DNA of 64,000 nucleotides from Embiotoca jacksoni. Taxonomy: Eukaryota; Chordata; Actinopteri; Embiotocidae. Both the position numbers and the translations under genes were made by a program. The DNA lies in the NCBI GenBank assembly GCA_022577435.1, contig JAKOON010000018.1:6072156-6136155 (forward strand), read 5' to 3'. Under the pieces are notes generated by a model, which was given only the letters and a program-made list of their open reading frames with translations, did no database searches and had not been told where the DNA came from. This document shows positions 22,546-33,570 of the stretch, piece by piece (within the stretch, counting starts at the first letter, position 1; every line of letters begins with the position of its first letter).

Positions 22546-23366
22546 AGCAGAGATTCCAGACTGCAAGGAAAACTGCAGCCATGAGCAACAGTCTGGTGGA
22601 GCTCAGGCAAGCATTTTCCTGCTGTTAAGGATAAATATTAAGCCCGTATAATAAGACTTGTAGTTGCTTGTAGGAATATTATGGCAGTTTTCTAATTTAT
22701 TTTTTTTGGTCTGGTCACCTACAGAGCTACAGTGGCATTAACTGTTCATTTAGCAGACCTCGGTTCAAAAACAAAAATTGGTTGAAAAGGGTCGTAAACA
22801 GGAAGCACCAATTTTTATGTTTAAATTTAAAATGAATAACGTTAAATATGTGTAAGAGGGGGTGCAGAACCCCCTCCCGCCTTAGTAGTTTTCTACAGTT
22901 GTTAGTTTGACTAACTGAATATCCTGTATTGTAAATGTAAGTCATGAAAACATGTCAGTTTTGCGTTAAACATAATAAGTCCAACCTGGTTGTGATTGCT
23001 ATAAAACTTTTTGTTCCAAATAAAAGACCAGATTTATTGTGCAGCAGTTAAAAAAACGATCACGAGGAGTTGAGATGTGGACAGTTGCTGCTCTGAGTCG
23101 GTGCCTGCAGCTGTAGCTGCTGTACAAGATCTACCGTATCTCTTGTACATCCTGAATAGTACAATCTCTGGGTACCTCTGAGCATTAGCAGCAACAGGAC
23201 TCTGAGGAGAGTAAACGTCCTCACATGCAGCTGAGATGACGTGGGAGCATCAAAAAGCTGCATGGCAACAAAATAAATCGGTGTGTCGCACACAGATCTG
23301 CGACTTTAAAAACACAGTGATACAGCAGAGTCCAATGCACACATTAGGTTTCTGGGGACTTCCTCG

Positions 23367-23367
<1 letters not shown>
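22546..23367. other. non-coding, no feature recognised
   Basis: AT-rich to about 23050, then mixed. No gene or RNA seen. Confidence 0.45.

Positions 23368-23461
<94 letters not shown>
23368..23461. repeat. (GT)n microsatellite, longest pure array
   Basis: About 46-47 uninterrupted GT units, the longest pure dinucleotide array in the window. Confidence 0.97.
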
Positions 23462-23463
<2 letters not shown>

Positions 23464-23559
23464 CATCATAGCGAGCCGCGGCGCCTCATCAGAACACAGA
23501 TGCGCCCTGATTAAGGGTGAGCACAGCAATGACAGAACTGCATTAGTGTGATGTATGTG

Positions 23560-23780
23560 TTGTTAGCCAGCAAGCAGCTAATTCCAAATTTAACACCTGA
23601 TTCGCACAATGCAGTCACACCTGAGTGCAGGCCAAGATTTACTACCCTTGTCAGACCGCTGATGGCTTCTATAAGTAATTTTTCGGACTCCTCGATTCAT
23701 TCTCTCTTGGCGTCGCTGATAATGAATTATGATTCTGGGGAAAGGATTCAGCTTAAAAGCAAAATTATAGTCATTTGGAA
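23560..23780. promoter_or_regulatory. candidate conserved non-coding element
   Basis: Unique-looking sequence with the homeodomain-pair-like run AATGAATTATGATT at 23721-23734, TTCCAAATTTAACACC near 23582, TCACACCTGAG (T-box/E-box-like) near 23615 and AAAATTATAGTC. Enhancer-like texture, not verified. Confidence 0.3.
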
Positions 23781-23821
23781 ACTGGGTTGGCGTCAGAGAG
23801 TCACTCCGCTGGAGGGGAAAG

Positions 23822-23870
23822 CCCCCCGCCCCCCCCACCCCTCCACCCACCCTCCACCCACCAACCCCCA
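23822..23870 (-). repeat. C-rich tract
   Basis: Repeated CCCACCC and CCTCCACCC words. G-quadruplex potential on the minus strand. Confidence 0.7.
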
Positions 23871-23958
23871 TCTGTGAGGTTTCTTGAAAGACAAAAGCCG
23901 TTGTTTAAACAGACAAATTCATCTTCATTTCTGCAGATGCAGAATGAAGTGGGCCTGA

Positions 23959-23986
23959 TTTTTTTTTTTTTTTTTTTTCTTTTTTT
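23959..23986. repeat. poly-T tract
   Basis: Twenty T, then C, then seven T. No retroposon body is recognised on either side. Confidence 0.85.
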
Positions 23987-24770
23987 GTACATGATGCAGT
24001 CTGCCCTAAAACTTGAACCGAGCACAAGTGAGCTGCTTTTTCCTGCAGTTTCCTCTCATGAGCAGCACATTAAACCCTCGTGTTGGGCTGACAGGCATCG
24101 CAAAGACCGCCCGGTTTAATGCTCATTTGCAGTGATTCATATTGACAGCGTGTGAGGGGCCCTGTGATGGAAAACAAGGGTACGATTCATGTCAGGCACC
24201 GCGGGCTTTCATCTGCCGACAACTTGTGTGATTTTGAACAGGTGTACGTGCTGCCGTGTCCCATCTGGCCTTGGTATATTTCCCAACCTGCTATTTGTCC
24301 CGTTTTATCCCCCTCGCAGTGAAACAGCCGTGTGCCGGTGCGTGTGCTTGTCGTTGTTTGCGTGTCCTGCGCCTGCGGTGGTTCGCGGTGTTGTTCCAGG
24401 TCAAGCTGGTCCTGTATAATCACGGTCGCGTCAGCAGCCTGCCCGCTCATCACTGCACAAGGATACCAGCCTGTGACATTGACCCCCTCTCCCTCCCTCC
24501 ATCTCCCCCGCCCCACCCGCCCCCGGTCTTCCTCCTCAACACACAAACACTGCAGGGGTTGTTACACTGTAATGGATGTGGAATTAAAGCGGTGGCCTTA
24601 TTATCACAAATGTCTCTGAGATGAGCAGAGGTGACGTGGTTCAAGGATGGTGGAACCAGGTGCTGCCTCAGAGAAGAATCTTATGAGCTTGTGTGGGACC
24701 TCGGTACGATTCAAACATTTAGGATGCTGGTGCCGACAGCTGGGCTGGTGTCACCCGGACCCAAATCCAC
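23987..24770. other. non-coding, no feature recognised
   Basis: 24300-24530 is GC-rich with a C-rich stretch at 24480-24528. Open frames here are unremarkable. Confidence 0.45.
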
Positions 24771-25003
24771 CGCATGAATATATGGGTCTGCTTGATCTCC
24801 ATAAACTGTTTCCGTCTGTTTCATCGTAATGGTTGTAGACCTCAAGTGAATTTTGAAACTAATGGAGCAGCTTTTAACCAATCGGCATTGACCACCACAT
24901 GCGCCAAAAAAAACAAAAAACGCTTGACTTCAACATCATCGCACTTAACCACCGACACCGGTGGTGGATTCTTCCTCCCTTCAGAGTGGCTGAGCGAACC
25001 TTA
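24771..25003 (+). mobile_element. dispersed repeat C, copy 2
   Basis: Second copy of the block at 22312-22545 with the same block order (TGTAGACCTC at 24834-24843, then TTTTAACCAATCGGCATTGA and CCACCA). Contains an internal A-rich insertion (CAAAAAAAACAAAAAAC near 24905) relative to copy 1. Confidence 0.7.
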
Positions 25004-25447
25004 ATGCGAAACAAATTGTAAAACAAATGATGCTGATCCTTAATAAATTGACTGCCACAGTAATCAGTCAGCCACCAGCTACAACAGGCCGACTGCTTGG
25101 TGCAACCTGAGTCAGCTGGAACACATTAAAGCTCGCGCCGCCATCTGAACTGCATGAAAACTGGTTGGCGAGCCAGCAGGAGAGGACAAAATCATCATCT
25201 GAAAGACATGAATAAACGGTAAAAAATACACAGAAGTAATCAAACGTTTTTAAATATTAGTGGAAAGTGGATACAGCGTTGAAATTATTGGCTGAAAGTC
25301 CTGGATGTGCATCTGAGCTTTAAGCTGCCGTGTTAGTGGGCTCGTTGGGGCGTGTCCGTCCGCATGTGTGCGTGGCGTCGGGTTTCAATCGAGGCTCGTC
25401 TGATTGAGTGTGCAGCTGCATGTCACTTGAGTACCCGCCCAATCACG

Positions 25448-25450
<3 letters not shown>
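25004..25450. other. non-coding, no feature recognised
   Basis: Mixed composition between repeat C and a dense cluster of dinucleotide arrays. Confidence 0.45.

Positions 25451-25478
<28 letters not shown>
25451..25478. repeat. (CA)n microsatellite
   Basis: Fourteen units. It is complementary to the (GT) array 92 bases downstream. Confidence 0.95.
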
Positions 25479-25481
<3 letters not shown>

Positions 25482-25567
25482 CCTAAAAGTTCTGGTATTT
25501 GTCTGTTTGTTTTTGGTGCAGAAATTGTCAGCCTGCGTTTGTGTGCGAGTGTAAAGGGCCTTTGTGC

Positions 25568-25569
<2 letters not shown>

Positions 25570-25629
<60 letters not shown>
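25570..25629. repeat. (GT)n microsatellite
   Basis: About 30 units. Together with the (CA) array at 25451-25478 it can form an imperfect hairpin. Confidence 0.96.
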
Positions 25630-25632
<3 letters not shown>

Positions 25633-25840
25633 TGGATTTGGGTGTGTGGGAGTGTGTCTCTGGATTTGCCCGAGGACAGCAGTCATGCTCCATTAATTAG
25701 CACAGCAACCTGCTGACTTTCAAGTGGCAGTGGCAAAATTAACCCTGCATGTCTGAAAGTCCCCAGAAAACGCCTGTTATTCCAGCCTTGATTACCACTC
25801 TCACTCCACAGTGCATTTCTACATGCAAACGACGCATGTG

Positions 25841-25843
<3 letters not shown>

Positions 25844-25912
<69 letters not shown>
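25844..25912. repeat. (GT)n microsatellite
   Basis: About 34 pure units. Confidence 0.97.
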
Positions 25913-25913
<1 letters not shown>

Positions 25914-26096
25914 ATCATGCTATCAGATATCATCTCTCAACGGGCGATCCCCTGCTGAGCGGCTGTAAAAAAACAAAAAAACAACCAAACAACTGGCTTT
26001 CCCTTCGTTAAGAATCCCATCAGATTGGAAAATGCAATCATAACAAAGTGGCAGCTAAATTGTATTTTTTTTTTCTCTTGAGAGGAGGGTGTGTGC

Positions 26097-26098
<2 letters not shown>

Positions 26099-26175
<77 letters not shown>

Positions 26176-26183
26176 TGTGTGTG
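26099..26183. repeat. (GT)n microsatellite
   Basis: About 41 units with a TTTG interruption near 26172. It is followed almost at once by CACACACA at 26189-26196, a small inverted (GT)/(CA) end. Confidence 0.96.
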
Positions 26184-26196
26184 CGCTACACACACA

Positions 26197-27299
26197 GTGG
26201 ATATGAAATAAACAGATTCACCGGAGACTGTTTAGCACTCAGATATCCTCAGATGGAAGCGGGCCGCTTCCCCCTTTATTTCCCGCGGTATCTCGCGGGT
26301 CCTCGCCGAACCGCTGAGTGAAGTTGAAACATAAGGGTCAGCTCCGGAGTTATGGGTCCTCACATCTGTCGGTGGTGGTGTTTTTTTTTGAAGTGCCGCT
26401 GTCTGCTCTCCTTCACCTCCCTCCCAGCGTTTGGCTGCCTAAAAAGTCTTGCGAGATGTCAACCTGCATTACGGCGCCCTCCCACACCGCCCTCTGGTAC
26501 AATTACTGACTGTCAAGATGTGTACTGACCTCGCCCCCCAAACACCACATGCCCCGCACGCTCCTGGCTCTCCCGCCTCCTGCTCCGGAGAAGAAGGAAA
26601 TACTGACGTCAGCAAAGGTAGAAATGCAGAAAGAAAACAAAGGCTGATATGAAACGGCCTCCGTCAGAGAGCTGTGACTGAATTCATTGTTTGTCCTCCA
26701 AGGTGAACGGCTCTTTGTGGGGGGATCCGAGCGCTTCAAGGCTGATTTTCAGCTCTGACTCATGGAAGAGGTTTTGGTGGTTTCAGAAAATAGATGGAAA
26801 AAAAAACCAAAGCCGCACCATTTGCTTTTAGTAAGTAAATTTGTTTTTCTCTTACAGAGAATAGTTGAAAATCTGCCATTTTTCAATCCAGTGGACTTTT
26901 GTGGGTTGATAAAATCCTTCAGTTTCAGTAAAACCTTTATTTAAATGCCTTATTTCACTCTTTTCTTACTAACTTTGGCCAAACACCTCTCTGAGTAACA
27001 GAAGGCTTCTGGCGGGCAGCCAGCTAGCTAGCGTCTACTGACGGTGAGGCGCTTCAACGATGTGGAAAACATACGAAGGATTAAAGGGAAAAAAACATTT
27101 ACAGAACAGTTACCGAATTGGAAAAGCTGAAATGAGCTCAAATCAAGGACATACAGTCAAATAATCATCAGTCTTGAATTCAGTTTGAGATACCAGATAC
27201 TTTCAAATGAATTTCCTTGCGTACATAATAGAGCTTCATATTTTGTGTTATATTTGATCATATTAAGGCTACATTTACAATTGTTCTGGTATTTTTAAA
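26197..27299. other. non-coding, no feature recognised
   Basis: 26270-26620 is GC-rich with chance frames. 26780-27300 is AT-rich. Confidence 0.45.
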
Positions 27300-27382
27300 T
27301 TAGTAAATTATTTGGTCTATAAATTGTCAAACAACACTTAAAAACATAATTTCCCTCAATTTAGCTTTTTCTTGTTTGAAAG
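27300..27382 (-). mobile_element. teleost dispersed repeat Q, copy 3 (partial, inverted)
   Basis: AAATTATTTGGTCTATAAAT then TGTCAAACAACACTTAAAAA corresponds to the reverse complement of the TTCTGACA/TTAAAGACCAAA region of the copy at 4179-4362. Only the central part is recognisable. Confidence 0.45.
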
Positions 27383-27790
27383 AATTACATTTAGCAATAA
27401 TAATAATAATGACATTTTATATAAAATTGGGAAAACAAATCCCCACGTTTCAGATTATTTTTTACTTTAATGTCAGTCCACCACATGGACAAGACGTACA
27501 GAGACACTGAAGCGCCTTTAATCTGTCGGACTCGACGGGAAGAAGCAAACGGACGATTTGTCCCCATAAATAACAGATTCTCATTTTGTGACGGGTGAAT
27601 AAAAACGAAGCAGCGTGTGCGTGTTCGGTGTTTCCATGAGAGCTGGTGTTTGGCCGCTGTCTGCTGGCATCAGTGTGGCCCGTCGCTGAGTAGCTCTGAC
27701 AGTTGGGCCGGCCTGGACGCTGTCACGTCCTTGTCAGTCCACTCAGAGTTAAGGGACGCACCTCGCTATTGTCAGCTTCTATTACCTCTT
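27383..27790. other. non-coding, no feature recognised
   Basis: Small (AAT)n at 27397-27412, then mixed sequence. Confidence 0.45.
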
Positions 27791-27798
27791 CACACACA

Positions 27799-27853
<55 letters not shown>
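27791..27853. repeat. (CA)n microsatellite
   Basis: About 31 units with one AA interruption at 27801. It lies inside a 207-codon chance frame. Confidence 0.97.
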
Positions 27854-27855
<2 letters not shown>

Positions 27856-28551
27856 CCAGGGGCACCTCATGACCTTCCCTGTCTGCCCCGTCCTGCCCCT
27901 GTCCATGTTAAGTGTCAGCTCTCCCGTGCCATCCCGCCTTAAGCTGCAGTTCCCTCACAGCTGGATCGGAACCGCCGTACTGGGCCAGCAACAAATTCCT
28001 GCCAGCGCTCGCGGCACCGCCGCCGCACTTTTACCACCTTCTCCCTTCAGAAAGCAGAGCCGGTGGAAGCCTTCACGCGAGTCGTCTTTGTTTCCAAACG
28101 CAGGGGAAGAGGAGGCCCTGGGAGAAAGGAGGCCGGGCCTGGAACCACGGGGTGCGCTCGCTTGTCGCCTGAGCTTATTTCAAGATGTTTGGCATTCGGA
28201 GTTAGCAGCGCAGATCAGGCTCGCCTCTGGTGGAATATAAAACGCTGCCTCGTCGCACTGTGACAGCAGCGTTGTCACATGCAGACTCGGGAGAAGTCAA
28301 TAAGGCTGTCGAGTGTTTCACAGGTCCTGCCAGTCATCACATCTGAGAACTGAGTTGGGTTTTTTTCCAACTTTAAATCCAAATAAAAAAAAAATGTTTT
28401 AAGCGGGTTTGATTTGGTTTAACTTGGAGTTCACTGTTTTCTCATTTTCAACTGTCACAACCTGGAAGGGCGTGTTTGTGACATGTGGATCGTGTGTGTG
28501 TGTTATCACGATATGGGGATCTACAAAGCCTGGCATCCAATTTCCAGTCGC

Positions 28552-28552
<1 letters not shown>
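27854..28552. other. GC-rich then AT-rich non-coding DNA
   Basis: 27860-28260 is GC-rich with open frames that I cannot relate to a protein. The rest is AT-rich. Confidence 0.45.

Positions 28553-28586
<34 letters not shown>
28553..28586. repeat. (CA)n microsatellite
   Basis: Seventeen units. A short GTGTGTGTGT lies 55 bases upstream (28494-28503). Confidence 0.95.
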
Positions 28587-28590
<4 letters not shown>

Positions 28591-29263
28591 CTCTAGTTGT
28601 GTCTCTGGTTTTCCAATTCAGTAACATTTCTGTCTCTTTATCGGTGCACTGATCCATAACTTTTAGATCAGTGGCATTACTCTGTGTTTTTAAGGCTCAC
28701 AAACAAAAAATATTCTATTAATTTTACTACACAGGAGATTTCGGGGGTGTAATGAGGATTCATCTTTAGTCCACGAGTAATGAATCATATTGTCTTGGCC
28801 CGAGTGACGATTATGACTATTTTAGCACTTGTTGAAGCGCTTGTTGTGTCTTTTTCTAACCCAAAATGTAACGGCTCTAACAGAAGCTGCAAACAGTTGC
28901 ATTGCCAGATCACAAGCTTAAGTGGTGTGATTTAAAAAAAACAAAAAAAACATCTCACACCAAAATGTTGTTTTGTTTCAAATTAAATGAGTGTAGTGTG
29001 TTTGCTGTGTTATGAGAATTTAAAGATTAGCTGCTCTTTACTGCATTCAGGAAAGTTTATACTCTAGCTAACTCATTATGCAAGATAGTATCAATTAGTC
29101 CTTTTCTTATAAACTTTTTCTCTTGTGACATTATAGGTGAAAATTGAAGCACTCTGAAATTTGAGCTGCCAAACAGGATTTTGTTCGAGTGAAGTCTGAT
29201 CTTGTCGATCGTCTCAGCTCACAAGCTCGACTCTGTGATACATAGACGATGATAAATACATTG
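28587..29263. other. AT-rich non-coding DNA
   Basis: Nothing recognised. Confidence 0.45.
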
Positions 29264-29460
29264 TGTACGTAATTAACGCCGTATCACTCGAGCCCAAACA
29301 ATTTATTGCTTGGCCAATCTTTATCGGACGATATTTGCTTATCACAAATATATTGATAACCGCGTACATCAAAACTATTTTTTACAGATTAATTTTGAAT
29401 ATATTTTTTACTATAACTTTTATAATAATTATTATAATAGCGCTGTCGGTATCGACCCCA
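29264..29460 (+). mobile_element. possible AT-rich dispersed repeat
   Basis: GAGCCCAAACAATTTATTGC, TTGGCCAATCTTTATCGGAC and GATATTTGCTTATCACAAAT followed by ATATTGATAACCGCGTA resemble a teleost element with CCGATxTTTATCxGCCGATA blocks. Recalled from memory, with no second copy in the window. Confidence 0.4.
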
Positions 29461-30629
29461 GAAATCCAGTATTGTATAGGTCTGAGTATATCTTTAAATT
29501 GAGTCATAAAACATTCAAAAGTCAGAGAGAGGTGTTTGAACCAATTCATGGAGTTACTGTAACATTAGCTTCGTTAGCTCGCTACAGCTGGTTATATTTG
29601 CTGGCCGGCTAGACACGAGGACCCCATTGTTGTCACCTGCTGGGGGACATTAAGGCCCCACCAAGCTTTTTCACAGCAGGCACTTTGAAAACAGCTGAAC
29701 ATTATTCAGGTGAGCTGGTTTCAGGATCCTCGTATTGCACATGCTGGTTTTAACTGTCATGTTTTACTGGTGCTTTTGATGGCGCTGAGCCATAGTTAAT
29801 GATTTAAATTCCTGCTGTGACGAGTCAAAATGTCCGCCGTCAAAAGCAGCTATTGTTTCAAAGATCAAGAATCTCAAGTGTCACATCTGCCCCTGTTATA
29901 CAGTATCTTCCAGATACAGCAACTGAGGGCGCGGTGCTTATTGGTTAGTGGAAAAATGAATTGGCTCATTTCAAAAGGCTGAAGTCAATAGACACATGGC
30001 AGTGAGTGGAATGTACACTGGAGCTGCAAAGCTTTTGTCTGTAAAGCATCTGTCCATTACAACCTTCCCGGGATGTCCTTCATGCTGTTGCTGCAGGTAT
30101 AATGGACTCGTCATGGGTGTGTTGCTGTTGGCTGCGGCAACAGAGCGCCGCCAGGCACGCGTCTTCGCATCACTGTACCACATTCGCCGCAACGAAGGAA
30201 TAATAACAGCTCGTCTAATAGCCATTAGTCTCTAAAGTGACACTGTGGCTTTGTTCAAGAATAATCAATATGTTGTGATTTAAAGGGACTCCATCTGACA
30301 CCTGTTTGACTGGTTCTCTGGTGGCCCACTTAACACCCAAATCTGAGCAAGTCCAATTAGTTTTTATCACTCTAATGGAAAGATCAAGCAAAAATCAGGG
30401 AGAGATGTGTTTGCAGGAAATATCTAAATAAAGATTTGCAATTTTTTGCTCATAATATATTCCTCTCGTTGTATCTCGTCAGTCATCAGCCATTGCTTTG
30501 CCTAATCATCAGCGATTTAGCTGATAAAAGGCGGTTCTGATGATTTGATAACGAATGATATCAGATGCAGGGAGAGAGCAACTCCTGTCGAAGAGAGATG
30601 TTAGGGAGGGAAAAAAAAGAGAAAGAAAC
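29461..30629. other. non-coding, no feature recognised
   Basis: 29960-30240 is unique-looking but without clear motifs. The rest is AT-rich. Confidence 0.45.
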
Positions 30630-30790
30630 ACCCCTCAGAGCGACACCACAATAATTAGCATAGCGGGAGAGAGAGGCGCAGTGCGGGAGAGATAATCATA
30701 GCGCCTTAATGTCTGCTGAATGCTATTAATCAGCAGCATTACCCATAGTGCCCTGGCTTTTCTTCACAGTTATCTCATGGTGCGGGGTGA
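30630..30790. promoter_or_regulatory. candidate conserved non-coding element with MAF-like pair
   Basis: ATAATTAGCATA near 30650, GATAATC near 30691, CCTTAATG near 30704, and an inverted pair TGCTGA (30714-30719) and TCAGCA (30730-30735) flanking GCTATTAA. The pair has MAF half-site form around an AT homeodomain core. Enhancer-like, not verified. Confidence 0.3.
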
Positions 30791-30829
30791 TGATGAGACT
30801 CCCCTCTTGATCCAGAGCCATGTCAGCGA

Positions 30830-30833
<4 letters not shown>

Positions 30834-30871
<38 letters not shown>
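30834..30871. repeat. (GT)n microsatellite
   Basis: About 18 units. It faces a complementary (CA) array 75 bases downstream. Confidence 0.95.
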
Positions 30872-30872
<1 letters not shown>

Positions 30873-30946
30873 TCTTTGGGGTTATTATATGACATTATAT
30901 TAAAAAAAAAATTCCCTCAACTTTCTCATCCATTATGTGCTTTCTT

Positions 30947-30959
30947 ACACACACACGCA

Positions 30960-31057
<98 letters not shown>
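30947..31057. repeat. (CA)n microsatellite, interrupted
   Basis: About 55 units with GC interruptions at 30957, 30971-30976 and 30991. Purity rises toward the 3' end. Confidence 0.97.
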
Positions 31058-31058
<1 letters not shown>

Positions 31059-32684
31059 CACAGAGGTCCCAGAGGTGCGGAGTATCTTGCAGTAGCAGAC
31101 AGGCATTACTCTCTAATCTGGATAAGTGACCCGGCCCGGCAGCACGTGTCGATCGGTTCTCCCGCGGCGCGTCTCGGGAGGGTTTAATGGGCCGGCGTTT
31201 GACTGGAGGTTAGAGTAACACGGGAGCTCTGTGACCCCGAGGGGATCTTTAAAGTGAAGCAGCGAGAGTGGGAACATGTCTTGTTGTGTAACCGCCTTCC
31301 CTCAGCATGCCTTGTTTACGCCGTCTTCATTTAGCATTTTCCTGCATTTCCCAGAGTGCTTCACTGCAGCCTCGGAGGGCGCATTCGAGTGTCTGTTTTC
31401 GAAAAGTAAGAGGAAAAGGATGTCAAGAGTTTTTCTGTCTGACAAAAGACTCCAAACGCAACCTGTCTTCTAGCTGCACTGAATTCTGGTCTACGGAGGC
31501 CGCTGTCACCGGGAAACTTGACATCCTCCTCTATAATGTATTACTCCCGTTTGTCATTGTGTGTCAGCGCTAAACAGTAGAGTAGATGGAACCTCGTGCT
31601 CTTTGATTTCAAGGGACTGACGTCAAAACCTGGCAATCAAAGCTGATGTTTTAAGATCCCCAAAATATTTGTGATACCAGACTTTGAAGTATTTCAACAG
31701 GATGTCATGTTTTCTGTGTCGGACCAAATATCTGCAAAGGAATAGAAGAGAAAGCTGCTACTGTTGAATAGTTTTGATCCACCTGTAGTTTCGCATACAA
31801 AATCCCGAGTGGAAATGGAAAAAAAACAAATATAAAAAATTCAGAATATATGAAAGAAAGTTTTTATGCTTGGCTGAAGTGGAAAAGTTGGCATATCAGT
31901 AAAGAGAAGAGGCTGATAAGAGATTTTTGAATACTGCCTCTGCTTCTTCTACTGTGGAGATAAAACTCTCACCTCATGCCTCCTCTCAGGGACTGTACCC
32001 GACTCAGGGGTTTGTCAGTCGTGTAAGATTTAGCTGTTCAATAGGAAGATTCGACTATTGGTTCCTGTATTTTCATATAGATTATCTAGCAGCCAGAAAC
32101 CCCAAGGAGGTGTCGCCCTCCGTCGCTCTACCTGTGGTTTCCGCGTAGGTCTTCTGATTCTGCCGATGTGGGTTCCCTGTCCGGTGCCGCCCGAGCCTCG
32201 CGTGCTTCTTCGTAACCTTCGCCCCGGTCGCCCTCTGTGTACTTCTGGTACCCAACTCCCACCTCTTCCAGAGGAGCCTGTAAAATGGCCTGAACTTAAA
32301 CCTAACAAAGAAAAATACATTTGGACTTGAAGAGTCTCAGTTGATTGCGGCGTCGCCAACTGATGATTCGGCTCGTCGACTTTCGCTGGGCCGCCCAACT
32401 TTACTAGAAAGCAAAAGACGGTGAGGATGTCAAAGGTCTACTTCTAATGTGAGCGCTTGCTGCCCTTGTTATTCTTCTTTAAATCGTCATGCCAGCTGTT
32501 AAAAACAATAAAGGATAAAGAAAAGACAAATTCATTCGTTAAAAACCCAACTGCCATCGTTGGTAGGAAGCAGGATTAAAATGCAGATGGGCGTCCATGT
32601 TACTGCTGCTCAATTTACTGAGTCTGTTGTTGATGGGAACACTTACTGATTTATGATTATTTATTTTTTTTAGAAACATCCTGC
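31058..32684. other. non-coding, no feature recognised
   Basis: 31100-31260 is CpG-moderate. 31590-31960 is AT-rich. 32100-32400 is GC-rich with chance frames on both strands. Confidence 0.45.
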
Positions 32685-32890
32685 TATGGATGGCAATGCG
32701 AGTTGGTCCACCAGAATTAGATGGATTGCCTTGAAATTTTGTCCAGATGATAAATCATAAGTATATTGGGGATTCCTTTGCCTATCCTATCCACCTTATC
32801 CAGTGAAATATCTCAACATCTGTAGTTTATCATTTCTTCCAGATATTCATGGTTCCCAGAGGATATGTCCAAACGACCTTGGCGATAATG
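32685..32890 (+). mobile_element. teleost dispersed repeat, rearranged copy
   Basis: TAGATGGATTGCCTTGAAAT, AGTGAAATATCTCAACATCT, AGATATTCATGGTTCCCAGA and GGATATGTCC are diagnostic words of a very common teleost repeat (ATGGATTGCCATGAAATTTxGTxCAGACATTCATGG type). The modules appear in an order that suggests two fused partial copies. Confidence 0.65.
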
Positions 32891-33439
32891 GCGGTTTTCA
32901 TAAGTACTACCATAAGCTACAGCTACTAGATGGATAGCTGTACAATTACAAATCTTCCAGGTGCCTCAAGGATCATTGTGATTTGCAAACATTCAGGAAG
33001 ATCGAATTCTTATCGGCTATCCAAACATTCGGACTGACAGTCTGAACATGGCATTAGTCGTGGTTGACATTTACTGTGCTGTACCTGCTTCTGCTTGTTC
33101 TGCTGTATATAAAGCGTTCAGTTCTTGCTAACACTGACTTCTATATGTCTGTAAGAAGCAATATATTAATCCATCACGCTCTTTTTAAGGTATTTTACCA
33201 AAATGTCAGAAACCTGCACGTTTATAATGTAACTGTTGTCGAGCATCGCACCAAAGGGCAATCCAGGACTTTGTGTTTGTCAACTCTCTCTCTCTCTCTC
33301 TTCATTCATTAGCTGTACCCCCCTCCCCCCCCTCCAACGTCTGCTTCCTGCCACCGAGGATTCCTGCAGTGCATCTAGGCCAATTCACCTCTACACATCA
33401 TTTATCACTATAAACATTGCTCATTGCTCCCAGCAAATA
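32891..33439. other. non-coding; (CT)n at 33284-33301
   Basis: Includes a short CT array and a C-rich patch at 33318-33333. Nothing else recognised. Confidence 0.45.
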
Positions 33440-33570
33440 TGTTTATTGTTGTCATTCACTCACAGGCCATTTATTTAATGTGTTTTCTCTCACTCTCCTC
33501 GTCTCTGTTCGCCGTGAGGAGTGAGAGCATTGTGAGGAAATCAAACGCGTATTTAATGATAATGGACTGA
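33440..33570. promoter_or_regulatory. candidate conserved non-coding element
   Basis: GTTTATTGTTGTCATTCA (FOX/SOX-like) near 33441, CATTTATTTAATG near 33468 and GTATTTAATGATAATGG near 33549. Motif density is the only evidence. Confidence 0.25.

Noticed and set aside
27617..28240. 207-codon open frame with a His-Thr tract
   Set aside because: The tract is the translated (CA)n microsatellite and the flanks have no recognised homology. The same applies to all other His/Thr or Cys/Val repeat frames.
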